Origin: Azospirillum sp. TSA2s
Lineage (GTDB): Bacteria; Pseudomonadota; Alphaproteobacteria; Azospirillales; Azospirillaceae
Assembly (NCBI RefSeq): GCF_004923315.1
Contig: NZ_CP039650.1
Span: forward strand, 2,505,501-2,569,500
Direction: 5' to 3'
DNA: 64,000 bases
A model generated the notes under the pieces. That model ran no database searches and was not told the DNA's origin. It saw only the letters and a list, made by a program, of their open reading frames with translations. Each line of letters begins with the position of its first letter. Positions within the stretch are counted from its first letter, which is position 1. A program made the translations under genes and the position numbers. Below, piece by piece: positions 47,853-57,768 of the stretch.

Positions 47853-48605
47853 ATGCTTTCCCATCCCACCTTCGACCAGCTCAGCGACCTGGGGCTGCAC
47901 GGCATGGCCAAGGCGTTGCGCGAGATGCAGACCAACCGCGAGGCCGGCACCCTCAGCCATGAGGAATGGCTGGGTGTGCTGCTCGATCACGAGGTGACGC
48001 TGCGGCGGCAGAAACGTTTCGAAGCGCGCGCCAAGAGCGCCCGGCTGCGCCATCCCGCCGTGATCGAGGATGTTGATTTCCGGGCGCCGCGTGGGCTGGA
48101 CCGCGCGCTGTTCCAGAAGCTGGCGACCTGCCGATGGATCCACGACCACCAGAACGTGATCATCACCGGGCCGACCGGCATCGGCAAATCCTGGCTGGCC
48201 TGCGCGCTTGGCCACCGTGCCTGCCGCGAAAACCTATCGGTACTCTACCAGCGGATGCCCCGGCTGTTCGAGACCCTGGCCCTGGCACATGGCGACGGCC
48301 GTTACGCCCGCCTGATGCGTGGCTTCGCCCGCGTGCGACTTCTCATCTTGGACGACTGGGGACCAGAGCCGCTGAACGCAGAGCAGCGCCGCGACCTGCT
48401 CGAGATCGTAGAGGACCGCTACAACGCCGGCTCTCTGCTGATCACCAGCCAAATCCCCACGGACCGCTGGCACGAACTCATTGGGGATCCGACTCTCGGG
48501 GACGCGATCTTGGACCGCATTCTTCACAACGCCTACCGCATCGACCTCACCGGAGACTCAATGCGCAAGCCGCGACGCCAGCCAGCCCTGTCCGACGGAG
48601 AGTGA
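47853..48605 (+). CDS. istB: IS21-family helper ATPase IstB (element A)
   Basis: 250 aa of the DnaC-like AAA+ family. Walker A is VIITGPTGIGKSWLACAL and Walker B is LLILDDWG. It helps IstA select target DNA. The gene is complete; element B is inserted 44 bp after its stop. Confidence 0.94.
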   Translation: MLSHPTFDQLSDLGLHGMAKALREMQTNREAGTLSHEEWLGVLLDHEVTLRRQKRFEARAKSARLRHPAVIEDVDFRAPRGLDRALFQKLATCRWIHDHQNVIITGPTGIGKSWLACALGHRACRENLSVLYQRMPRLFETLALAHGDGRYARLMRGFARVRLLILDDWGPEPLNAEQRRDLLEIVEDRYNAGSLLITSQIPTDRWHELIGDPTLGDAILDRILHNAYRIDLTGDSMRKPRRQPALSDGE

Positions 48606-48743
48606 CGAGACCGCCGGGCGCCCCCGGAGCTCCACAGGCACCTCCCAGGTATGGCGCGACAATCAGGATGGAGAGCGCGACAATCAGGATGAGACGGTCT
48701 GGGGTCGCGGCAGGAGCATGATTGACGCTGCAGTAGGCGGGTT

Positions 48744-49577
48744 TCAAGGGTCCTGTCGCGGAGCGTCAATCAGGTTGGAGTTGATTGTCGCGCGCGAGGG
48801 CGGGCGTCCAGGTCCTCGTTTTCTCTCCAGTGCTGCTCGTCGGCGGTAGCTTTCGACGTTCATCTCGAAGATGGTGGCGTGATGAACCAGCCGGTCGATG
48901 GCAGCCAGCGTCATGGCTTGGCTGGGAAAGATCTTGCCCCAGTCGCCGAAGGGCTGGTTTGCCGTGATCAACAAGGAGCGCCGCTCGTACCGAGTGCCAA
49001 TCAGCTCAAAGATGACGCTGGTCTCCGCTTGATCCTTGGCGACGTAGGCGAAGTCATCGAGGATCAGCAGGTGGTATTTGTCCAGCTTGGCGATCGCCGA
49101 CTCCAAGCTTAGGTCACGTCGGGCGATCTGCAGCTTCTGCACCAGATCGGTGGTCCGGGCGAACAGCACGCGCCAGCCATTTTCCACCAGGGCGTAGCCG
49201 ATGGCGGCGGCCAGATGCGACTTGCCCCCGCCGGGTGGCCCGAACAGGATCAAATTGGCGCCTTTCTCCAACCAGCTGTCGCCGGCAACTAGGGCCATCA
49301 CCTGGGCCTTGCTAACCATGGGCACCGCGTCGAACTCGAAGCTCTCCAGGGTCTTGCCGGGCGGCAGGCGGGCTTCGTCGAGGTGACGCTCGACGCGCCG
49401 ACGGGCACGCTCAGCGATCTCATGTTCGGTTAGGGCGGCCAGGAAGCGGGCAGCAGGCCAGCCCTCCTTGTCGGCTCGTGCGGCGAAGTCGGGCCAGATC
49501 AGCTTGATGGCCGGCAGGCGCAGATCGCCGAGCGCCAGCGACAGGCGGGCGGCGTCGATAGGATCGGCCGCGGTCAT
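48744..49577 (-). CDS. istB: IS21-family helper ATPase IstB (element B)
   Basis: 277 aa. Walker A is LILFGPPGGGKSHLAAAIGYAL and Walker B is HLLILDDFAYV. It is not closely similar to the IstB of element A by eye. It overlaps the upstream istA by four bases (ATGA). Confidence 0.94.
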   Translation of the reverse strand: MTAADPIDAARLSLALGDLRLPAIKLIWPDFAARADKEGWPAARFLAALTEHEIAERARRRVERHLDEARLPPGKTLESFEFDAVPMVSKAQVMALVAGDSWLEKGANLILFGPPGGGKSHLAAAIGYALVENGWRVLFARTTDLVQKLQIARRDLSLESAIAKLDKYHLLILDDFAYVAKDQAETSVIFELIGTRYERRSLLITANQPFGDWGKIFPSQAMTLAAIDRLVHHATIFEMNVESYRRRAALERKRGPGRPPSRATINSNLIDAPRQDP

Positions 49578-51085
49578 GCTGGTTCTCCCGGGCGAACGGT
49601 GCCCAGCTCGTCATAGACGCTGAGCGGCACGAGATCGACGGTGACGGTGGTGAGGGCGGCGGTGGGAGCCTGGAAGCGCTCGCGCAAATCCTGCAAGTCA
49701 GGCAACCGGCCGGTCGCCAATTCGATCTCCAGGAGTTGGGCCAAAGCGGCTTCGCAGCCCCGTTCGTGGGCCAGCGACAGCAACTCCACCGTGGTGGCGC
49801 AAGCCCGCCGCTCGTCGCCGGCAGCCAGCAAGGCCTCGAAGGCCCGGGCGTAGGCTTGGCGAGGGAACAGCTGGTCACGGTAGACGAGATTGAGCAGCGC
49901 CATCGGCTTGCGCCGCAGGGCGTGGATGACGTGGCGGTAATCCACGACATGGCCATGCTTGCCGTTCCCGCGCGAGCGTCCACGCGGCAGGCTCAGCACG
50001 TGCGTTCCTCCTAAAAAGCAGTCGAGCCGATCATCGAACAGATGAACCCGCAGGCGATGCCCGATCAGGCGCGAGGGTACCGTGTAGAACACCTTGCGCA
50101 GGGTGAAGCCGCCGCTGGAGGTGACACAGACGATGGTTCGTTCGAAGTCGCGGCTTCGGTCGGGGGGCAAGGGTTTGAGGGCATCCCGCTCCACCGCGAC
50201 TTCCTTCATCCGGCGGGCGTTCTGCTGGCCCACGACCTCGTCGATGAAGCGGCGGTAGGCCGACAGGTCGGCGAAGTCGCGGCTGCCGCGTAACAGCAGC
50301 GCATCCTCCACCGCGCGCTTGAGGTGGCCATGGGGACTTTCGATGCTGCCGTTCTCGTGGGCGACACCGCGGTTATTCCGGCTGGCGCTCATGCCGTAGT
50401 GGGCGCAGAGCTCTTCGTAGCGGCGAGTGGCATCCTCGGCGGCTTCGCGGTCCAGGTTGCGGAATGCGGCCGACAGGCTGTCGCTACGATGATCGGCCGG
50501 TACACCGCCGAGCGACCAGAGAGCGTTCTGCAGCCCCTCGGCCAGGGCGACAAAGCTTTCCCCGCCCAGCACGACGTGGGCGTGCTCCCAGCCGGAATAG
50601 GCGAGGCGGAAATGGTAAAGGCGGTGATCGAGCGGCTGCTGGGCGATGGTAACTGCCAGGGTCGCCATGTCAGTGAAATCCGATAGGCCCATCCGGCCGG
50701 GTTCGTGATCCTGGCGGAAGATGACGTCCTGATCTGGGCCATTCACCGCTCGCCAGGCACGGATGCGGCGCTCCAGCGTACGGCGAACGCTTTCGCTCAG
50801 GTCCGGATGTCGCCGACGGATTTCGGCGAACACGGCGATCGCCCGTAGCCCCGGTGCTGCTTTGAGCATCGGCACCACCTCGCTGTCCCAGAAGTCAGCC
50901 AACGGATCGGGTCGGCGTCGCCCCCGTGGTGTCTTCTTGGTCGATGGCGGGCTGGGATCCTGGTCTATGCGATAGGCGGTCGCCGGGCTGAACCCGGCTT
51001 TTGCTGCCGCAATCGCGGGGGTGTTGGAGGACCGGTATTTCATGTAGAGCCTCATTTGCTGGTCGGTGATGTGTCGGCCCGGCAA
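49574..51085 (-). CDS. istA: IS21-family transposase IstA (element B)
   Basis: 503 aa. The catalytic residues are D in GLSDFTDMA, D in ADHRSDSLSAA and E in HENGSIESPHGHLK. A helix-turn-helix near the N-terminus (AAAKAGFSPATAYRID) is present. It is complete and coupled to istB. Confidence 0.94.
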   Translation of the reverse strand: MPGRHITDQQMRLYMKYRSSNTPAIAAAKAGFSPATAYRIDQDPSPPSTKKTPRGRRRPDPLADFWDSEVVPMLKAAPGLRAIAVFAEIRRRHPDLSESVRRTLERRIRAWRAVNGPDQDVIFRQDHEPGRMGLSDFTDMATLAVTIAQQPLDHRLYHFRLAYSGWEHAHVVLGGESFVALAEGLQNALWSLGGVPADHRSDSLSAAFRNLDREAAEDATRRYEELCAHYGMSASRNNRGVAHENGSIESPHGHLKRAVEDALLLRGSRDFADLSAYRRFIDEVVGQQNARRMKEVAVERDALKPLPPDRSRDFERTIVCVTSSGGFTLRKVFYTVPSRLIGHRLRVHLFDDRLDCFLGGTHVLSLPRGRSRGNGKHGHVVDYRHVIHALRRKPMALLNLVYRDQLFPRQAYARAFEALLAAGDERRACATTVELLSLAHERGCEAALAQLLEIELATGRLPDLQDLRERFQAPTAALTTVTVDLVPLSVYDELGTVRPGEPA

Positions 51086-51178
51086 GGTCGGGGTTCCTCA
51101 TTGGCGTGAAGACCCTCGATCCTGGCTGCGTTCACCGCTTCCGCCAGCAGCGCCTTTCCCAAACAGAAAGACGCCGAT

Positions 51179-51231
51179 GCCGCCGTCGTGCCTCCGGTCG
51201 GGCTACGCCCGACCTCCGACACGACGGCGGC
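51179..51231. repeat. Long palindrome upstream of istA of element B
   Basis: Outer arms of 12 bp (GCCGCCGTCGTG/CACGACGGCGGC) enclose a second stem GGTCGGGC-TAC-GCCCGACC. It lies between the right end of element B and istA. It could form a strong RNA hairpin that blocks incoming transcription. Confidence 0.7.
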
Positions 51232-51545
51232 ATTCCATTCTCATCCTGATTGTCGCCATTCTCACCGTGATTGTCGGGCCATACCCAGGCAAGCCGGCCG
51301 CTCTCCAGCGTGATGAGGCGCGCTCGCGACCGGCTTGCCCGGGGCCCTCCTATGGATTCCGGGGACGCCCTCCACCTCGACATGATCATGGCGGCTTGAC
51401 CCGACGCCATGCTCATGCGACACGAAAAACGCCTCGCGGGGATACGCCACCCCGGCCGCTTTCCTTCGGAACGCTGGCCGGCTTCAGTTCGGAACAGTGG
51501 CCGCTTTCAAATCGGAATACCCGGCCGGCTTCATCGGAATCTGCA

Positions 51546-52532
51546 TACCTGATCAAGGACACGCTGGATCAGCACGACGTCCGCTACGAGTTCCGCCCGC
51601 CGAAGACCCCGCATTACGGCGGTCACATCGAGCGGTTAGCAGGGACGCTGGGCAAGAAAATCCATGCTCTGCCCGGCGCCACTTTCTCCAACCCCAAGCA
51701 GCGGGGTGAATACAAGTCCGAAGCCAAGGCGAAGATGACGCTGGAGGAACTGCGGGTATGGCTCCTCAACCACATCGTCGGCATCTACCACAACAAGGTC
51801 CACGACGGGACCGGCTTTCCTCCGCTGGCCCGGTGGAGCGAGGGCATCATTGGCAGCGACCGCATGCGGGGCCGTGGACTGCCGGAGCCGATCCAGGATC
51901 CGCGCCGCCTCAGGCTTGACTTCCTGCCCTTCATCGAACGCACGGTGCAGCCCGAGGGCATCGTTTGGGACAAGATTTGGTATCGGGACCCGCTACTCTC
52001 ACAATGGGTCCGAGCCGACGAGGGCCGGCGTCGGCGGAAGTTCCGTGTCCGCCGCGATCCAACCGATATCTCGAAGCTTTACTTCCTCGACCCGAGCCTG
52101 GGCGACTACGTGGAGATTCCCTACCGGGACTATGGCCGCCCGTCGATCTCCCTGTGGGACTACCGGGCGGCCGAGGCCTATCTGCGCCGCCAGGGCAAGG
52201 CGGCCGAAAACGAGGCCGCCATCTTCGAGGCTTACGAGGAGATGCACCGCATCACAGTCGAGGCAGCGAAGGAGACGAAGCGCGTCCGCCGCGAGCGGGC
52301 CAAGCTGCAGGAGCAGCGCAAGCACCGCGCCGCCCTGACACTGGACCCGCCGCAGTCGGAAGGTACGCCGGCGGCGCGCGAGCAATCCAAACCGGACAAG
52401 GGCTCCCGGCGCGATGGGCATCTGGCCCTGGTGGTCGACAACGCGCACAGCGCGCCAATCAAGCCCTCGTTGTCCGCCGGGGACTTCGACTTTGACGACA
52501 GCGAGATTAAGACGGGTGTGGAGGAGTGGTGA
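51546..52532 (+). pseudogene. tnsB: tnsB 3' part (DDE transposase, interrupted)
   Basis: The downstream 326 codons of tnsB plus stop, beginning with the second TACCTG copy. It holds the catalytic glutamate in HYGGHIERLAGT, the beta-barrel-like RRRRKFRVRRDPTDISKLYFLDP, and a charged helical tail. The fragment reads in frame with 45088-46065 once the IS and one duplication copy are removed. The stop TGA shares one base with the tnsC ATG. Confidence 0.9.
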
Positions 52533-52560
52533 TGGAAGGCGACCTTTTTGCCAACGAGGG
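52532..52560 (+). pseudogene. tnsC: tnsC 5' fragment
   Basis: The original start of tnsC, MEGDLFANEG, overlapping the tnsB stop (TGATG). It is cut by an IS66-type element at the duplication AACGAGGG. These 29 bases plus 54081-54948 make an open frame of 298 codons. Confidence 0.88.
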
Positions 52561-54072
52561 GTATTTGCTCACCTGGCTGGCTGAGCGCGTGACGCCGGCT
52601 CGAGCCGGCTCGGGGTTGCGCGCATTGGGGGTGGGGTGACGATCCGGTGTTGCGTCGTGGGGGGCTGACGTGAGTCAAAGGCGGGATGACAGTTCCGCCG
52701 CGTTATCGCCTGAGCGACGCCGAGAAGGACGCCCTGCTAATCGAGCAGGCGGCGCTGATCGAGCGCATGGCCGCACGGATTGCCGAACTGGAAGCCTTGG
52801 TCGGCAAGCCGAAGAAGACCTCGGCGAACTCGCACATCCCGCCGTCCCAGGATGGCCCCGGGGGCAAGACCGGCAAGGCGAAGCGGGGGCGCAAACCGCG
52901 GCCGTCCCGTCCCGGTGTCGCGCGGCCGCTCACGCCCGACCCTGATCGCACCGAGCGCCGTCTCGCCGAGGAATGCCCGCATTGCCAAACGGCGCTGTTG
53001 GCAGCGGGACAGCGCTGCCGGCATCGCTACGACCACATTGACCTGCCCGAAGTCCGCCCGGTGGTGACGCGGGTGGAGCTGTTCGGCGGCCGCTGCGGTT
53101 CGTGTGGACGGCGCTATCGGGCTGAACCGCCCGCCGCCATGCCGCCGGGAACGCCCTTCGGCCCAGGGATCCGCTCGCTGCTGGCCTACCTGCATCACAG
53201 CCATCATGTCGGCTTCGAGCGGCTGTCGCGCCTGCTGAAGGAGGTGTTTGGGCTGAGCATCTCCGAAGGCGCCATCGCCAATGCCTTCCGCCGCATGGGG
53301 TCGGCGTTCGATACTGCCTGCGCGGCGATCAAGACCAAGCTCCTGACCGCTCCCGTCATCGCCTCGGACGAAACCACAACCCGGGTTGACGGCGTGACCC
53401 ACTGGCAGTGGGTGTTCCAGTCCGATGAGGCTGTGCTGCACACCATTGCCCCCAGCCGGGGACGGGCGGTCGCCGCCGACATTCTGGGGGATCATCGACC
53501 CGAGGTGTGGGTCTCTGACCGCTACGCCGGCCAGCAGGAGCTGGGGCAAGTTCATCAGGTCTGCCTGGCCCATGTCTTACGCGACGTTCAGTACGCCATC
53601 GACTGCGGCGACAGCGTGGTGGCGCCGAAACTCCGGGATCATCTGCGCTGGGCCATCCGTGTCGGCAAGCGAAGACCGGAGTTGAAGGACAGCACGCTCG
53701 CCGCTTACGCCGCCAAGGCCGAGCGCCGCCTCGATGCGCTGCTCGGTGTCCCCGCTGCCCATCCGGCTGGCCGCGAACTGCAGCGCCAGATCAAGGCGTG
53801 GCGCGGCAAGTTCTTTGTCTTTCTCAGCGACCGCCGCGTGCCACCGACCAACAACGTCAGTGAGCAGGAAATCCGCCCGTCCGTGATCTTCCGCAAGGTG
53901 ACGAACGGCTTCCGCTCCGACTGGGGGCCGGGCATCCACGCAGGCTATCGTTCCGTCACCGGAACCGCGCGCCGCCAAGGCCAGTCCGCCTGGACCGCCA
54001 TCCGCAACCTCATCGACGGCACCTTCGTCGTCGCTTAAAGGCTCAGCTGCCGCCAGCCAGGTGAGCAAACAC
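52561..54072 (+). mobile_element. IS66-family element (single-gene type)
   Basis: 1,512 bp. Inverted ends of about 21 bp with one mismatch begin GTATTTGCTCACC and GTGTTTGCTCACC. They are flanked by the 8-bp duplication AACGAGGG (52553-52560 and 54073-54080); 8 bp is the IS66 hallmark. It holds only a TnpC-like transposase, as in the ISBst12 subgroup. Confidence 0.92.
52686..54038 (+). CDS. IS66-family transposase (TnpC-like)
   Basis: 450 aa. An N-terminal coiled coil (IEQAALIERMAARIAELEALVG) is followed by the SANSHIPPSQDG motif. Then comes a zinc finger formed by CPHC and CGSC, and the DDE domain: D in VIASDETTTR, D in VWVSDRYAG, E in NNVSEQEIRP. It looks complete. Confidence 0.93.
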   Translation: MTVPPRYRLSDAEKDALLIEQAALIERMAARIAELEALVGKPKKTSANSHIPPSQDGPGGKTGKAKRGRKPRPSRPGVARPLTPDPDRTERRLAEECPHCQTALLAAGQRCRHRYDHIDLPEVRPVVTRVELFGGRCGSCGRRYRAEPPAAMPPGTPFGPGIRSLLAYLHHSHHVGFERLSRLLKEVFGLSISEGAIANAFRRMGSAFDTACAAIKTKLLTAPVIASDETTTRVDGVTHWQWVFQSDEAVLHTIAPSRGRAVAADILGDHRPEVWVSDRYAGQQELGQVHQVCLAHVLRDVQYAIDCGDSVVAPKLRDHLRWAIRVGKRRPELKDSTLAAYAAKAERRLDALLGVPAAHPAGRELQRQIKAWRGKFFVFLSDRRVPPTNNVSEQEIRPSVIFRKVTNGFRSDWGPGIHAGYRSVTGTARRQGQSAWTAIRNLIDGTFVVA

Positions 54073-54948
54073 AACGAGGGAGCGCCGATGCTGCCCTTCG
54101 AGTTCCCTGTCGCTGAGAATGACATCCGCATTCGGCGCATCCGAAGCCCCCGCTACGTTGACTATGAAGCTGGCAACGCAATCCTCAACCGGCTCGCCTG
54201 GCTGTACAACCATCCCAAGGCGGTGCGGCCACCGTGCAGCCTAATCTACGGCGACACGAACAACGGCAAGACGGCGCTCGCCTACAAGTTCGTGCGAGAC
54301 TTCAGCCCGCGGGAGGACAGCCCCGAGTACGGCAAGCGCCCGGTCGTCTACGTCCACGCCCCGCCCTTCGCCGACCTCAACGGGTTCTACGACGCCATCC
54401 TGCGCTCCGTTAAGGCGCCCTATCGGTCAACGGCCCGGCCCCAAGCCAAATGGGACCAACTCCTCCAGTTGCTTGGTGCGGTTGGAACCCGTGTGCTGAT
54501 CCTGGACGAGGTAAACAACCTGCTCATCGGCAAGGTGGACCAACGCTCCATGGTGCTGAACAGTTTGAAGAGCCTCAGCAACGAACTGAAGATCCCAGTC
54601 GTCGCCATGGGCACCCAGGATGCCGTGCGCGTGTTTCAGACTGACCAGCAACTCGGCAACCGATTTGAGCCGATCGGTATCCCCCGCTGGGCACTGTCCA
54701 AGGATTATGCCGTGTTCATCGCTCGCTACGTCCAGCGCCTGGAACTGAAGCAGGAGAGCAACTTCCGCTCCAAGGAGCTGGTCGGTCGCATCCACAGCAT
54801 GTCCGAGGGCCTTACCGGGGAGACCTGCAAGCTGCTGGCGCTGGCAGCGGAGATGGCCGTCCACACCGAACGGGAAATCATTGACTTGGGAACATTAGAC
54901 CAAGTGCCCTGGGTGATGCCGAGCGAGCGGCGGAGGATGGCGCGTTAA
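54061..54948 (+). CDS. tnsC: TnsC/TniB-type AAA+ ATPase, N-terminus re-made by IS66
   Basis: 295 aa from a GTG that lies inside the right end of the IS66 element, so the first residues MSKH come from the IS and replace the original MEGDLFA. The rest is the intact TniB-like ATPase: RSPRYVDYEAG, Walker A SLIYGDTNNGKTALAYKF and Walker B RVLILDEVNNLL, with VVAMGTQDA as sensor 1. It bridges target selection (TniQ) and TnsB. Whether the new start is used is unknown; the ATG at 54088 is another option. A 159-bp gap follows before the cargo. Confidence 0.85.
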   Translation: MSKHNEGAPMLPFEFPVAENDIRIRRIRSPRYVDYEAGNAILNRLAWLYNHPKAVRPPCSLIYGDTNNGKTALAYKFVRDFSPREDSPEYGKRPVVYVHAPPFADLNGFYDAILRSVKAPYRSTARPQAKWDQLLQLLGAVGTRVLILDEVNNLLIGKVDQRSMVLNSLKSLSNELKIPVVAMGTQDAVRVFQTDQQLGNRFEPIGIPRWALSKDYAVFIARYVQRLELKQESNFRSKELVGRIHSMSEGLTGETCKLLALAAEMAVHTEREIIDLGTLDQVPWVMPSERRRMAR

Positions 54949-55107
54949 GAATGCGCGCAGATGAGGAAAATGTTGCTGGACTCTTCGCGTAAGGTGCATA
55001 CGATCTGCCATTGCATAAAGCCATTGGTGACCTTCGAGGGCGAAATGCGGCAGACCGTCGCGAAAGACCTTACGGTCATTCCACATGTGATTGAATAGGA
55101 TCGTTTC

Positions 55108-57768
55108 GTGACGGACAAAATTCAGCGCGGTCCCGAGATACCTGAGACGACGTCCCGCTGGCTCGATCATGGGGGGCCTTTTCCTGATACCCTTTGCGTA
55201 AAAATATACGGGCAACATGCAGGTTCAGAGACAAGCCAATACGAAATATTGGATCGCGATGATAGCGGATGCATTGCGGCATTGCGCAATGGACGGCGCG
55301 GGAAAAAGGGGTTTGTTCTGCGCGTCAGGCAAGCCACCACCGGTCAGATATTCGCAGCAAAACTTACTATTCCGAACGACTTTGACGATGGAACATCTCC
55401 ACTGTCAGAACTTGATCATTCCAGTAAGCTGCGGGCAGGAGAGAGTTTTATCCATCTTCTGGAAGCAGTTGGGCGTGTTGATAGATTCGCGAGTGAGCCT
55501 GAAACTGATGAGAAAAGAGCATGGGTTTGCTTTCTAAGCCGATGGTTGGAAGGCAGCACTTTAGATGAGTGCATTCGTGACAATCCTGCCCGCATTACTC
55601 CAGCAGTGGTGGTTGAGATCGCCGAGACGCTCGTGCGTTCGGTAATTTTCCTTGAAATGAATGGCCTAAAGCACGACGATTTGCACCTTGGAAACCTAAT
55701 GCTGGTTCCAAATGACCCCGTATTGCGGGCTATCGATCCTCTGGAGCCAGCCGAAAAGTTAATTCTTATTGATCTTGGCAGCGTTAAGCCAACGAACCGA
55801 ATGACCTTGAAAAAAGATGATGATTGGTCGTCCCTAGCTCGATGCTTGGTATCATTGCATAATTTACTTCATTCGGATCGCCGAGTGGCGTCCCGATATT
55901 CTGTGTTTTTGCGGCGATTCTCGGAGTTTATCGAGAAACTAGCAGATGAAGATCTAGCCCGTCATTTTCCAGAACAGTCAGATTATCTGCGCAGCATTCG
56001 TGATATAGAGACATCACTGACAATATCACCACATCAACAAGGAAGCTTTCAGCCGTTTGATGCTATTAGTGCAGAGCATCTTGCTAATGACAAGCTATTG
56101 CTTGACCTATTTGTGGACTATCTTCCTTGGATTGATGTTGTTAGAACACTGGAGCCCTCTGTCCTGATTGGACCCCGCGGCTGCGGGAAGTCTATGGTGT
56201 TCAGATACTTGAGTATCCGAACCCATATTGCTGGTACGCGCACCTCTTCGGATGTGCTTGACCGGCATCAATTCTTGGGCATTTACATCGGATGCGCAAG
56301 CGATCTTGGTAACGACCTGCTCTGGCTAGCCCGCGAAAAAGGCCGGCCGACCCGGCTGGCATCGACTATCACTACGTACTTTAACTTGGTCCTTGCCAGA
56401 GAATTGCTTCGCTCTTTAGCAACGTGCCATAATGCACAGCAAATTGCAGAGGCTCTTGGTCTAAGTGCCGCCGGTGTGCACGCCATTATATCATTTTTGA
56501 GGGGTCAGATTGGTGCAGAGTTCGATGTCCTCCTGCTTAGGGGTTCTGATGCTCTGCAGTCTGCTTCGGATACAGTAGACAGAATTCGCCTTTCCCTTAG
56601 TCGTGATTTGCTAGGCGAAAAGGAGTCGGCAATAATGCTGCCGACAACTTTTGTAAGGGATCTTTGTCGTGTTATTACGGCATCGGTGCCTGGTCTGGTG
56701 AGCAAGAGAATTGCATTTTTGCTCGATGATTATACGTCCCACCGCCTGTCTCCTGAAATTCAGAGAATACTCAACGCAGTGATTTGGCAACGTGATCACA
56801 GTTTTATGTTTAAGATATCCAGTGAGCCATACGGCTTTGATGCTGGTCACGTGGACGGCGCTCAGATCGATTCAAATCGAGAATATACGCTGATAAACGC
56901 TGGTGATTTGACAATTTCTCAGGAAAACCCTGCCGACCGGCGTAAATTTATTATACAGCTTCTCGACAAGCGCCTTGAGGCCGCTAATTATCTCGGCAGA
57001 ACAGCTACGTTGATTGGCGAAAGCGCATATAAGAGTGACAAAGATCTTGCCGCGGCCATACGATCAAAGGATTCACGACAAGGGCAACGAAATTACTATC
57101 ATGGAATCCATGTTCTAGCGGATGCGTGGAGCGGAGACGTAGCGACAGTCCTCCATATTATTCGTGAAATGTTCGCAAGAGCCAATGTTGGCCCAACAAC
57201 TATTTGCCTTATTTCTGCAAAAGATCAACATCAATCCATTGTGAGGGTCTCGAAGGCACTCAATGACCGCGTTAGGACATACCACCCGTATGGGCAAGAA
57301 ATGGCCCATATCTTGTCAAACCTGGGTCAATTGGCGCGACGGCTGCTGGTCGATGCGCCTGATCATGACGATAGAAGCGGCAGCACTGCAATTCATAGGA
57401 AATACCGTTTGGAACTAAGTCTTCCTCCCGGTGTGGAACTTGATAGTAAGCTTTTGGATTTTCCGAATGGAGACGCCCTTATTGCTCTTAAGCAGGAGCT
57501 TGTGCGTCGCGCCATTTTGATTGAGCTCCATCCTAGCCGGGCTAAGGAGGGGGAGGGGCGTCAAACAAACCGTTGGCAAATTAGATCTTCTCTATTGCCT
57601 AACTTCGGAACCTCCCTGACGAGGGAAGGCTACATTGATGTAAAGCGAATTGAGGACTTTGCGGAGCTTCTCACGAATCCGAATCTCTTTGCAGATAAAG
57701 TTTATATGCGTTATGCAAAGCCGCGTACAGGAGACCTGTTCAAGGATTTGGGAGGATTAAATGACTGA
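55108..57768 (+). CDS. Protein-kinase-like/P-loop ATPase fusion, candidate defence protein
   Basis: 886 aa, AT-rich compared with the chromosome. Residues 45-290 look like a protein kinase fold: a lysine in IFAAKL (K85), a catalytic loop GLKHDDLHLGNLML (D191, N196) and a metal aspartate in LILIDLGSVKP (D222). After a linker, a P-loop ATPase follows with Walker A VLIGPRGCGKSMVF (K361) and Walker B RIAFLLDDYTSH (D540, D541), resembling ORC/CDC6-like or STAND ATPases. The C-terminal 250 residues have no known motif. It starts with GTG at 55108 (AGGA upstream). The next gene overlaps its stop by eight bases. A sensor-effector role in phage defence is inferred, not shown. Confidence 0.65.
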   Translation: MTDKIQRGPEIPETTSRWLDHGGPFPDTLCVKIYGQHAGSETSQYEILDRDDSGCIAALRNGRRGKKGFVLRVRQATTGQIFAAKLTIPNDFDDGTSPLSELDHSSKLRAGESFIHLLEAVGRVDRFASEPETDEKRAWVCFLSRWLEGSTLDECIRDNPARITPAVVVEIAETLVRSVIFLEMNGLKHDDLHLGNLMLVPNDPVLRAIDPLEPAEKLILIDLGSVKPTNRMTLKKDDDWSSLARCLVSLHNLLHSDRRVASRYSVFLRRFSEFIEKLADEDLARHFPEQSDYLRSIRDIETSLTISPHQQGSFQPFDAISAEHLANDKLLLDLFVDYLPWIDVVRTLEPSVLIGPRGCGKSMVFRYLSIRTHIAGTRTSSDVLDRHQFLGIYIGCASDLGNDLLWLAREKGRPTRLASTITTYFNLVLARELLRSLATCHNAQQIAEALGLSAAGVHAIISFLRGQIGAEFDVLLLRGSDALQSASDTVDRIRLSLSRDLLGEKESAIMLPTTFVRDLCRVITASVPGLVSKRIAFLLDDYTSHRLSPEIQRILNAVIWQRDHSFMFKISSEPYGFDAGHVDGAQIDSNREYTLINAGDLTISQENPADRRKFIIQLLDKRLEAANYLGRTATLIGESAYKSDKDLAAAIRSKDSRQGQRNYYHGIHVLADAWSGDVATVLHIIREMFARANVGPTTICLISAKDQHQSIVRVSKALNDRVRTYHPYGQEMAHILSNLGQLARRLLVDAPDHDDRSGSTAIHRKYRLELSLPPGVELDSKLLDFPNGDALIALKQELVRRAILIELHPSRAKEGEGRQTNRWQIRSSLLPNFGTSLTREGYIDVKRIEDFAELLTNPNLFADKVYMRYAKPRTGDLFKDLGGLND

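Larger units (their letters stand above)
48650..51283 (-). mobile_element. IS21-family element B (nested in A)
   Basis: 2,634 bp. The inverted ends start TATGGCGCGACAATCA on the left and TATGGCCCGACAATCA on the right, each followed by a second CGACAATCAGGATGAGA copy. It is flanked by the 6-bp duplication CCCAGG (48644-48649 and 51284-51289). Its genes read opposite to element A. Confidence 0.92.
46066..51545 (+). mobile_element. IS21-family element A (outer), itself interrupted
   Basis: Ends are perfect 12-bp inverted repeats TGCAGATTCCGA/TCGGAATCTGCA. The target duplication TACCTG lies at 46060-46065 and 51546-51551. istA and istB read rightward. A second IS21-type element sits inside after istB. 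Net length without it is about 2.84 kb. Confidence 0.92.
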
